From Oscillospiraceae bacterium (GTDB taxonomy: Bacteria; Bacillota; Clostridia; Oscillospirales; Acutalibacteraceae), in the NCBI GenBank assembly GCA_031262125.1, contig JAISII010000127.1, positions 1 through 5,418 on the forward strand: a DNA stretch of 5,418 nt. Direction: 5' to 3'. The notes below the pieces were generated by a model that saw only the letters and a program-made list of their open reading frames with translations, made no database searches and was not told the origin of the DNA. This document shows, in pieces, positions 1 to 4,730 of the stretch. A program made the translations under genes and the position numbers. Position 1 is the stretch's first letter. Each line of letters starts with the position of its first letter.

Positions 1-102
1 CATATTTGCAAAGTTTGCATCTGCACCCATTTGCTTCGATGCTTCTATATAAGCTTTAGCTTTTTGCTTATCCTCAGCTTTCGCCGTTTTAAAATCTATC
101 AC
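1..102 (-). CDS. Partial CDS, 5' end only; possible DUF2156 (PG lysyltransferase-like) protein
   Basis: Reading leftward from a GTG at 100-102 gives 34 open codons up to the window edge, starting MIDFKTAKAEDKQKAKAYIE. The Shine-Dalgarno AGGTGA at 110-115 overlaps the TGA stop of tmk and lies 7 bp from the GTG, so translation is probably coupled to tmk. The opening MIDFK...EDK and the later GADANFANM resemble the N-terminus of the DUF2156 family in Clostridia (MIDFK...EDKE... then SFxNLxxW), a GNAT-fold domain related to the phosphatidylglycerol lysyltransferase catalytic domain. Too little is present to see catalytic residues, and the family call is inference from a short N-terminal pattern. 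That a gene starts here is much safer than what it encodes. It appears to be the third gene of the thyX-tmk transcription unit. Confidence 0.6.
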   Translation of the reverse strand, partial: MIDFKTAKAEDKQKAKAYIEASKQMGADANFANM

Positions 103-109
103 TTTTAAC

Positions 110-763
110 TCACCTATCGCTCAAAATCTCTTCTATCCGCTTGTGCACCTGCTCTACTGTGGCAAGGTTGCCGTCGGCACAGCAATCAATCACCTGCCAC
201 CCGCATTTTTGTGCTGCAAACAAAGCTGCCTGCCTGCATTCTTCTAAAAAAGAGAGATTTCTCTCGTGAATATCTTTTTTATCGTTATCGCCGTTATAAC
301 GCTGCCGCAAAAGCTCTTGCGACACTTGAGTTGGCACATCTAAGTAAATTACAACATCTGGGCGTGGCAAGGCTAACTTAACATACTCAAAATCCTCTGT
401 CCACTTAACAAACTCACCCCATTGCTGCCGGGGGAGCTTAGTCATCTGATAAATTATGTTAGAGGTTGCATACCTGTCGCATAAAATCACTTTGCCGCAC
501 TCATAGTCCGGCTTCCAATTTTTCAAAAAGCTTGCGGCACGGTCAACCGCATAAAAAGCCGAAGCCGCATATGCGTTAACGTCGCCCGGCTGTGTGCCGA
601 ACTCGCCCGCCAAATATTGCTTAACCGCCCCGCTTGCCGGGCTTGAATAATCGGGGAAGGATATTTGCTTAACATCCGCACCTTTTTGTGCAAGGGTTTT
701 TGCCAGCAGCTGTGTCTGGGTTCCTTTGCCACTGCCGTCCAATCCCTCAATAACAATTAACAT
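110..763 (-). CDS. tmk: Thymidylate kinase (dTMP kinase)
   Basis: Cytoplasmic kinase that phosphorylates dTMP to dTDP with ATP, the step after thymidylate synthase in dTTP synthesis. The 217-residue length is normal for the family (about 205-220). Visible motifs are the P-loop GLDGSGKGT at residues 7-15, SFPDY at 35-39, FYAVDRAAS at 70-78 with the substrate-binding Arg76, the DRY motif at 96-98 followed by TSN, the strand LDVP at 141-144, and a LID-like stretch with Arg153, Arg155 and DIHER at 164-168. The P-loop lacks the Arg of the yeast/human type, and basic residues sit in the LID instead, as in bacterial type II enzymes. The ATG is set by GGAG at 771-774, 7 nt upstream. It lies 85 bp downstream of thyX on the same strand, so the two consecutive pathway enzymes are probably co-transcribed. 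Its TGA stop lies inside the ribosome binding site of the next gene. Confidence 0.95.
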   Translation of the reverse strand: MLIVIEGLDGSGKGTQTQLLAKTLAQKGADVKQISFPDYSSPASGAVKQYLAGEFGTQPGDVNAYAASAFYAVDRAASFLKNWKPDYECGKVILCDRYATSNIIYQMTKLPRQQWGEFVKWTEDFEYVKLALPRPDVVIYLDVPTQVSQELLRQRYNGDNDKKDIHERNLSFLEECRQAALFAAQKCGWQVIDCCADGNLATVEQVHKRIEEILSDR

Positions 764-848
764 CTAAAAACTCCGTTATATCTTATATATAAGTAACACT
801 AATGAATTATCTAAAGTGTTTTTGCTGTTTTTTTAAAAAAATAAAAAA

Positions 849-1652
849 CTATAGCTGTGCGTACTTTTCTTTAACCTGTATTTGCTTGCCGCAGGTCATT
901 CTGCCCTCGGGGCATTTTTCGTACAAACAGTTCGGGCCGCTGCGTTTAAATAAGCCCGGTGCGGTCGCCTTGCACAACGCAAGCATTTTATCGGCGACAA
1001 TTTGAATCTCCCACTGGGCACGGTTGCAGCACCTGTGGGCAAAAAAGTTCATAAGGCTGCGTGTGTTCATAGTAACAACAAAAGCGGTGGTGCAGGCATT
1101 TGGCAAAACAAAGCGGGCATCCTCGTTGGCTGTTTTTGCAATTGCCCCAATTTCTTTTTTAAACTTTGCCGCAACGCCGGTGCCGTTTTGCAAATCTTCT
1201 TCTGTAATATCCTCACCAAGCTGCTCTTTAACCTGTGATTTAATCAGCTCGAAGCGTATTTTTGCATATGCGTTGCGTGTTGCCTCGGCTGCCGCCTCAT
1301 ACGCCAATAACGCCGCAGGGTTAGCCTCAATAGCAGGCGGAATTACAAAATCAAAACTGCAACCGTCCACATACCTTTGCGACTGCTGGCTGTAGGACGC
1401 TATGCGATGCCGCACAAACTGGTGCGAACACGCCCGAGAAACGCCCTCTATTCCAAAGGTAAAGCTTGCGTGTTCCATTGGGCTTTCGTGCCCCATATCG
1501 GCAAGCATTTTAATAAAATCCGCCGTTTTTTCGGGGGTTAGCCCGTCTTTTATTGTATTTATTGTTGCCGGCGAGTAGCAAAGCTTTGCCGCCATTGCAA
1601 CGGTTTGCTCGGGGTTTGGTGTGTGGCTTAGCAGCGTAACATTTATTGCCAT
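849..1652 (-). CDS. thyX: Flavin-dependent thymidylate synthase ThyX
   Basis: FAD enzyme that methylates dUMP to dTMP using methylenetetrahydrofolate and NAD(P)H, the alternative to ThyA. The 267-residue protein carries the signature RHRx7S at residues 81-91 inside RHRIASYSQQSQR, the upstream HESPMEHASFTF at 55-66, ARFVLP at 179-184 with the conserved Arg180, and the C-terminal RSLMNFF (198-204) and AQWEI (212-216) blocks that contribute to nucleotide binding in the tetramer. It is slightly long for the family. The C-terminus adds a Cys-bearing segment (Cys242, Cys247, Cys254, with CPEGRMTCG) that could bind metal or simply be a lineage tail. The ATG has AAAGGAAG at 1659-1666, 6 nt away. It is the first gene of the unit reading thyX-tmk-partial gene. 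The GC-richer coding sequence contrasts with the ROK gene to the right. Confidence 0.95.
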   Translation of the reverse strand: MAINVTLLSHTPNPEQTVAMAAKLCYSPATINTIKDGLTPEKTADFIKMLADMGHESPMEHASFTFGIEGVSRACSHQFVRHRIASYSQQSQRYVDGCSFDFVIPPAIEANPAALLAYEAAAEATRNAYAKIRFELIKSQVKEQLGEDITEEDLQNGTGVAAKFKKEIGAIAKTANEDARFVLPNACTTAFVVTMNTRSLMNFFAHRCCNRAQWEIQIVADKMLALCKATAPGLFKRSGPNCLYEKCPEGRMTCGKQIQVKEKYAQL

Positions 1653-1815
1653 TGCAATCTTCCTTTACTAAATATAAAACTTCTTCTATCTTTTTAACGG
1701 CTTCAACGGAATTATTAAGTTTTTCTTGCTTTTTTCAAGCTAATGTACTAAATCAGAACTCTTCTAATCGGCACAAACAACATTATCCCATTATTAAAGA
1801 TAAACTTATTACTAA

Positions 1816-1844
1816 ACTATATCATAATTATAAAAAAAATGCAA
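1816..1844 (-). promoter_or_regulatory. Sigma-A extended -10 promoter for thyX-tmk
   Basis: On the minus strand, TTGCAT (1839-1844) and TATAGT (1816-1821) are separated by exactly 17 bp, and TGA immediately before the -10 makes it an extended -10 (TGnTATAGT). The start would fall near 1809, leaving an untranslated leader of about 155 nt before the thyX ATG. I see no T-box, THF or other riboswitch signature in that leader. Confidence 0.65.
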
Positions 1845-1891
1845 CTTTTAGTTTGCTGCAATTTTTATTGTAATTTTGTGCAAATCAACCC

Positions 1892-1920
1892 TTGACATTT
1901 ACCACTAATAATAGTAAAAT
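1892..1920 (+). promoter_or_regulatory. Sigma-A promoter for tRNA(CAT)
   Basis: A consensus TTGACA (1892-1897) is followed after exactly 17 bp by TAAAAT (1915-1920). It points at the tRNA beginning at 2015, with no other gene between, so it is assigned to that tRNA. Confidence 0.75.
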
Positions 1921-2014
1921 AGCTATTAGTTTGTTTACCAACCACTCCGATTTATATAAACCGCCGTTATTTTTGCAAAAGAATTTGCCTATAACGCAGT
2001 TTTTAAAAACAATC

Positions 2015-2091
2015 GGGCCATTAGCTCAGTTGGTTAGAGCAACCGGCTCATAACCGGTTGGTCCGGGGTTCGAGTCCCTGATGGCCCACCA
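2015..2091 (+). tRNA. tRNA with CAT anticodon, probably tRNA-Ile2 (lysidine), otherwise elongator tRNA-Met
   Basis: A complete 77-nt cloverleaf with encoded CCA. The acceptor stem GGGCCAT pairs with ATGGCCC (2081-2087), discriminator A is at 2088 and CCA at 2089-2091. The D arm is GCTC/GAGC, the anticodon stem ACCGG/CCGGT surrounds loop CTCATAA (anticodon CAT at 2049-2051), and the T arm has TTCGAGT. It is not the initiator: the first pair is G-C, and the three G-C pairs typical of initiator anticodon stems are absent. The acceptor has C4-G69 and C5-G68, the pairs used by TilS to recognise tRNA-Ile2, whose C34 becomes lysidine and reads AUA. The overall sequence also resembles Bacillus-type Ile2 more than Firmicute elongator Met. 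Automated tools would usually label it Met. Confidence 0.95.
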
Positions 2092-2115
2092 TGCGGACGG
2101 CAAAAGCCGTCCGCA
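2092..2115 (+). terminator. Perfect hairpin directly after the tRNA, possible weak terminator or processing stem
   Basis: A 10-bp perfect stem (2092-2101 with 2106-2115, core GCGGACGGC) with loop AAAA begins one base after the CCA end. Only AATT and then AAGTTT follow, so there is no strong U-tract. It may instead protect or guide 3' processing of the tRNA precursor. Confidence 0.45.
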
Positions 2116-2116
2116 A

Positions 2117-2270
2117 TTAAGTTTGCCCTGTCGGTCAAATGAAGTATGCTACGCATATGAAGTAGCCTATGGCAATGAAATATGCTTCGCATATAACTGG
2201 CAAACTTAACTTCATTTCTTGGCATCGCCAAGATACTTCATTATTCATTAGGACGGCAGTCCGACTTCAT
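2117..2270. repeat. Array of mini-hairpins bracketed by ATGAA / TTCAT
   Basis: Three ATGAA boxes start at 2139, 2157 and 2175, an exact 18-bp period. Each is followed by a small stem-loop: TATGC-TAC-GCATA, GCC-TAT-GGC and ATATGC-TTC-GCATAT. After a 36-bp step the boxes flip to TTCAT (2211, 2237, 2244, 2266) and alternate with TCTTGGC-ATC-GCCAAGA (2217-2233) and GGAC-GGCA-GTCC (2251-2262). An 11-bp perfect inverted repeat TTAAGTTTGCC (2117-2127) / GGCAAACTTAA (2199-2209) encloses the forward half. The stems differ in sequence but keep their pairing, which points to selection for structure or to a decayed mobile palindromic repeat. No CDS is supported here. Confidence 0.7.
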
Positions 2271-2314
2271 TTTTCACCCACCCCCATTTCACAATTATAA
2301 ATACTCCACTTTTT

Positions 2315-2344
2315 GCTTTGCCCATACCGGGCAAGGCATTTTTT
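2315..2344 (+). terminator. Intrinsic terminator reading rightward
   Basis: A 9-bp stem, GCTTTGCCC (2315-2323) with GGGCAAGGC (2329-2337), contains one G-T pair and has a 5-nt loop and a run of six T at 2339-2344. It would stop transcripts from the tRNA(CAT) promoter before they enter the oppositely oriented ROK gene. Confidence 0.7.
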
Positions 2345-2360
2345 GTGCAAATTTGCACAA
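2343..2360. repeat. 18-bp perfect palindrome between convergent terminators
   Basis: TTGTGCAAATTTGCACAA is fully self-complementary and sits between the rightward terminator and the leftward one. It could be a protein-binding site or a cruciform-prone spacer. There is no promoter close by to make it an obvious operator. Confidence 0.5.
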
Positions 2361-2390
2361 ATAGAAAAGCCGCACAATAATTTGTGCGGT
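2361..2390 (-). terminator. Intrinsic terminator of the ROK gene, reading leftward
   Basis: An 8-bp perfect stem, CCGCACAA / TTGTGCGG (2370-2377 with 2382-2389), has a 4-nt loop and can be extended by one wobble pair. On the minus strand it is followed by CTTTTCTATTT, a moderate U-tract. It lies about 100 bp past the ROK stop codon. The intervening 2391-2491 shows no gene or clear motif. Confidence 0.6.
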
Positions 2391-2491
2391 GGCAAAGTTT
2401 TATGCAGGTGAAATTTGTTGCCATTAAAATATTGAAAAAACAGGAACATCCCCAGAGGAAAGTACCCGCTATAAATTGTGTTATTATTTGT

Positions 2492-3931
2492 TTACCATTC
2501 TATTGTATCATAACTGTTAGAGCCAAAATAGGCACATATTGCTGCACCAATTGTTGGTGCAGTTTCTTTTTTAGAACTTGTTATCATTGAAGCGTTTGCA
2601 TCCATATTATCATAACTTAGGCATTTTAAGTCAGAAAGATAAAAAGGAAAAAAGTCATTAAAATAATTAGCTGCCTTTCCCGAGAAAATGATAGTATCTA
2701 AGCTTAACATGTTTATATGTACGGAAGCAATCCATGCAAACATTCTTGAAATACGTCGCAAAAGCCAATACTTCAATTCCTTTAAATCGATAATATTTTC
2801 GGGAGAAAGCTTAGGTTCTTTATTTTTAATTTTTTCCTCTATTTTATCTATAACGTCGTAAACATCGCCGCAATTTCCTATCTGAACATTAAAGGCTGAA
2901 GCCCTTTTCTTAGAAAACAAGTATAGAAGAGTAATTCTTGATTTAAAACAATCCTCATATTTACAATTGCTTTTTTCGTTAGATTCTTTACGCCATTTTA
3001 TATATAAATCATTATTTGTTGAATAAGTTACACGATTTTTATTTGCTTTTTCCTTTAACTCTAATTCATGTTCTTTTTCTTTTTCTTTTATCTCTAATTC
3101 TTGCTCTTTTTCTTTTATCTCCAAGATATCAAAAATCTGTTCAGGGACTATCATATAACTTATACGCCCACTAAGATTTTCCACGCCTCTATGAAGCCGA
3201 TTTTGCAAAATGTAACTTGCCGACACGCTTGAGCCAAAGCTAAAGCAAGCAATATTTTCATGCTTTATTGCATTTTTATAACGTCTTTTGTCTGTGGTTT
3301 CGATGAATTCTTTTTCTGCAACAATGCTTGCTTTGGCATTGCTTTCAAAAGCAATAGTGATATCTCGTTGCGTAATTGTTTCCATAATATCCGGCATTAA
3401 TATGGACGTTGTTCTTATTCCCTCTAAACAGGGGTGGCAATTGCATTTGACTACGACATTGTTAGCATAATCCACTGCACCGGGGAAAGAAAAACCAATC
3501 CCTCCAATTTTTAAGTTAAATTGATTTAGAATTATGCCAATTGCAAGTGAAAAAACAAACAAAAAGCCCTCGAGAGTTTTTGGTGTTGGTAAATACCAAA
3601 GCAATGATTCAGTATCAACGCTTTTAAAGTCAGCTTCCCTCTGATATTCTTTAAATATACTTAATAGATCTTCATTTTTATGTACTTGAAAATTAAAATC
3701 GATTACGCATAAACGTGTGATTTTTGTGCCAATTGATATCCCTATATAATAGCAAAAATCTGACCGTAGAGAAACACTATTATTTGAATTCAATTCGACT
3801 TTTCCGCCATCTTTATTCTCTTGAGTTATGTAAGAAGAGATTGTAGGTAGACTAATCCCAGTGAATTTTGCTATATCCTGTCTATCAGCAGCATCTAAAC
3901 GTCTTATTACGTCAGCAATTTTATCGTTCAT
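2492..3931 (-). CDS. Atypical ROK-family (HTH-ASKHA) transcriptional regulator with coiled-coil insertion
   Basis: The 479-residue protein has an N-terminal winged-HTH-like region (residues 1-37, with RQDIAKFTGISLPTISSYI as the helix-turn-helix) followed by a ROK ASKHA fold, as in NagC/Mlc/XylR repressors. Recognisable ROK blocks are YIGISIGTKITRLCVIDF (62-79, first phosphate-loop position), GIGFSFPGAVD (144-154), FESNAKASIVAE (195-206), FSFGSSVSASYILQNRLHRGVENLSGRIS (230-258, written here by position and ends) and the C-terminal NMLSLDTIIFSG (407-418) and TIGAA (460-464). Key residues are changed: Asp to Ser66 in the phosphate loop, the catalytic Asp to Asn198, and no GHxxV...CxCGxxGCxE zinc motif. 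At that point a K/E coiled coil (270-298) and a basic linker with Cys323-x4-Cys328 are inserted. It is therefore probably a non-enzymatic sensor, and its ligand is unknown. The start is supported by GAGGAA at 3937-3942, 5 nt away. The gene is AT-rich relative to thyX, which suggests transfer. Confidence 0.85.
   Translation of the reverse strand: MNDKIADVIRRLDAADRQDIAKFTGISLPTISSYITQENKDGGKVELNSNNSVSLRSDFCYYIGISIGTKITRLCVIDFNFQVHKNEDLLSIFKEYQREADFKSVDTESLLWYLPTPKTLEGFLFVFSLAIGIILNQFNLKIGGIGFSFPGAVDYANNVVVKCNCHPCLEGIRTTSILMPDIMETITQRDITIAFESNAKASIVAEKEFIETTDKRRYKNAIKHENIACFSFGSSVSASYILQNRLHRGVENLSGRISYMIVPEQIFDILEIKEKEQELEIKEKEKEHELELKEKANKNRVTYSTNNDLYIKWRKESNEKSNCKYEDCFKSRITLLYLFSKKRASAFNVQIGNCGDVYDVIDKIEEKIKNKEPKLSPENIIDLKELKYWLLRRISRMFAWIASVHINMLSLDTIIFSGKAANYFNDFFPFYLSDLKCLSYDNMDANASMITSSKKETAPTIGAAICAYFGSNSYDTIEW
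3038..3124 (-). repeat. In-frame tandem repeat encoding the K/E coiled coil of the ROK protein
   Basis: Three degenerate units of 27, 33 and 27 bp encode LEIKEKEQE, LEIKEKEKEHE and LELKEKANK. All length differences are multiples of 3, so the frame is kept. The pyrimidine-rich plus strand (repeated CTCTAATTC followed by CTTTTT tracts) is prone to slippage, so the coil length may vary between strains. Confidence 0.8.
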
Positions 3932-3969
3932 TTTAGTTCCTCGATAATACTATTTGTTATTTTAATGTC

Positions 3970-3998
3970 ATTATAACATAACAATTTTAAGAATGCAA
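3970..3998 (-). promoter_or_regulatory. Sigma-A extended -10 promoter of the ROK gene
   Basis: TTGCAT (3993-3998) and a perfect TATAAT (3970-3975) are separated by 17 bp on the minus strand, with TGT before the -10 giving an extended -10. The start near 3963 leaves a leader of about 30 nt that includes the GAGGAA ribosome binding site. Confidence 0.75.
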
Positions 3999-4010
3999 GA
4001 GAAAATATAA

Positions 4011-4034
4011 TTTTTGCATAAATTTTTGCAAAAA
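4011..4034. promoter_or_regulatory. Candidate operator between the divergent promoters
   Basis: Two 12-bp units stand in tandem, TTTTTGCATAAA (4011-4022) and TTTTTGCAAAAA (4023-4034), with 11 of 12 bases identical; the second is a perfect palindrome. The pair lies between the -35 boxes of the ROK gene (3993-3998) and of the membrane-protein gene (4050-4055). Its AT-rich symmetrical character is what ROK repressors often bind, so autoregulation and control of the neighbour are plausible but inferred. Confidence 0.45.
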
Positions 4035-4049
4035 CATTTTAAAAAACTG

Positions 4050-4078
4050 TTGACATTTTAATAAAAATGGGTTACAAT
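4050..4078 (+). promoter_or_regulatory. Sigma-A promoter of the small membrane-protein gene
   Basis: A perfect TTGACA (4050-4055), a 17-bp spacer and TACAAT (4073-4078). Transcription would start near 4085 and give a leader of about 94 nt before the ATG at 4179. Confidence 0.8.
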
Positions 4079-4082
4079 ATAT

Positions 4083-4148
4083 TGGAAAAGAAAAGTGCAG
4101 CAATCTTTTTAAAGATTTTCCAGCAAAAATATTTTTAATGTTGCTGCA
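4083..4148 (+). promoter_or_regulatory. Structured 5' leader with interleaved stems
   Basis: Two perfect inverted repeats cross one another: TGGAAAA (4083-4089) with TTTTCCA (4116-4122), and TGCAGCAA (4096-4103) with TTGCTGCA (4141-4148). A third small hairpin ATCTTT/AAAGAT (4103-4116) lies inside. The first two can form only as a pseudoknot or as alternatives. The second stem ends 18 nt before the AGGAG, so folding could affect initiation. I recognise no known riboswitch class. Confidence 0.4.
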
Positions 4149-4178
4149 AGAAATTTTTTGAAAAAAAGGAGACCGAAA

Positions 4179-4565
4179 ATGAGAAAGTCAAAAAAACAGC
4201 TTCCTCGCTCGGATGGCACACCTATTCTTGAGTTCGATGTGGGGCATCAAAACCAAAGTCAACCACCAACAGTTAATAAATCAAATGTTTCGAACCTGAG
4301 AGAACCTACTGTTATAAAGAAAGAATCAGGCAAAAACAGGTCTTCCGAAATCCCTACGGACAATACTACTTTAGCCGAACTCGCTTTAAAGAATCAAGAC
4401 AAAGAAAATAAAAGGGAACATATTCGTAAATTATTAAAGATTATATTGGCCTTTGCTATACCTTTCTTTTTTTTGATTATGATTTTTACGTTATGCTTAC
4501 TTTTGCCGGAACAAACAGCAGAAATAATGGCGGCTTTATCAAGAATAAAAATTTATTTTAATTAA
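4179..4565 (+). CDS. Small single-pass membrane protein of unknown family
   Basis: I do not recognise this 128-residue protein. Residues 1-80 are polar and rich in K, R, N, Q, S, T and P with no Cys, and look disordered (MRKSKKQLPRSDG at the start). Residues 81-87 (HIRKLLK) are basic, and residues 86-109 form one strong hydrophobic segment (IILAFAIPFFFLIMIFTLCLLL), here given as two overlapping halves of a membrane helix. About 19 residues follow, ending KIYFN. The positive-inside rule predicts the N-terminus in the cytoplasm, with a short tail outside. There is no signal peptide. The chosen ATG has AGGAG at 4167-4171, 7 nt away; an in-frame TTG at 4158 lies upstream of that site and is not credible. 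The gene has its own consensus promoter and leader, is divergent from the ROK gene and is followed by a terminator. A membrane-tethered partner, toxin-like or stress protein are all possible and none is shown. Confidence 0.8.
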   Translation: MRKSKKQLPRSDGTPILEFDVGHQNQSQPPTVNKSNVSNLREPTVIKKESGKNRSSEIPTDNTTLAELALKNQDKENKREHIRKLLKIILAFAIPFFFLIMIFTLCLLLPEQTAEIMAALSRIKIYFN

Positions 4566-4579
4566 GGAGCAACAAACAA

Positions 4580-4615
4580 TTGAATATTGATGTAACTATT
4601 GATATAAGCAATTAA
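4580..4615 (+). CDS. Possible 11-codon ORF (MNIDVTIDISN)
   Basis: The stop codon of the membrane-protein gene overlaps a strong AAGGAG (4564-4569). Ten nt later a TTG opens an 11-codon frame that ends with TAA at 4613-4615, exactly at the base of the terminator stem. The coding part is a 12-bp tandem repeat (TATTGATGTAAC, TATTGATATAAG; 4585-4608). Start type and length make it weak. It could be a real micropeptide, a remnant of a lost third gene, or chance. Confidence 0.25.
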   Translation: MNIDVTIDISN

Positions 4616-4648
4616 AGCACTCTCCAGTAATATGGAAGAGTGCTTTTT
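4614..4648 (+). terminator. Strong intrinsic terminator after the membrane-protein gene
   Basis: A 10-bp perfect stem, AAAGCACTCT (4614-4623) with AGAGTGCTTT (4637-4646), is extended by CC/GG across a bulged A and runs directly into a T-tract (4644-4648). It ends the rightward unit. The reverse strand has only a short T-run, so termination of leftward tRNA-Gln transcripts here would be weaker. Confidence 0.9.
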
Positions 4649-4730
4649 AATTATGTTATGCCTGCTCGTGCCGCTCGTGTATATCTTGTTTTATAAATAA
4701 TAATGTAAAAAATGCTGTTCACTCTCGCTA

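Larger units (their letters stand above)
1653..2014. other. Intergenic region between divergent thyX and tRNA(CAT)
   Basis: This 362-bp AT-rich spacer holds the thyX promoter and long leader on the minus strand and the tRNA promoter on the plus strand. The tRNA promoter is followed by about 88 nt of leader before the mature tRNA end, which is long for a tRNA. A perfect palindrome AATAGCTATT (1918-1927) covers the end of the tRNA -10 and the expected start site. No convincing ORF with a ribosome binding site is present. Confidence 0.6.

Noticed and set aside
764..848. Internal promoter or terminator between thyX and tmk
   Set aside because: TATATA-like sequence and an AACACT/AGTGTT inverted repeat (795-820) occur, but there is no matching -35 and no T-run on the minus strand.
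1002..1395. Plus-strand ORFs within thyX
   Set aside because: They are shadows of the well-supported thyX frame, with no ribosome binding site or recognisable domain.
1653..1810. Riboswitch or T-box in the long thyX leader
   Set aside because: No T-box consensus, aptamer core or terminator was visible; only short hairpins occur.
1970..1980. TTTTTGCAAAA near the tRNA(CAT) leader resembling the ROK-region palindrome
   Set aside because: It is a short AT-rich string that easily occurs by chance and lacks the second 12-bp copy.
2034..2231. 65-codon minus-strand ORF ending GTRTPDQPVMSRLL
   Set aside because: It reads antisense through the tRNA and the hairpin array. This C-terminal string is a known false translation opposite tRNA genes, and there is no ribosome binding site.
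2139..2270. CRISPR array
   Set aside because: The repeated box is only 5 bp, the spacers are self-complementary, orientation flips, and no cas gene is nearby.
4158..4178. Upstream TTG start for the membrane protein
   Set aside because: It lies ahead of the AGGAG that clearly serves the ATG at 4179 and would translate the ribosome binding site itself.
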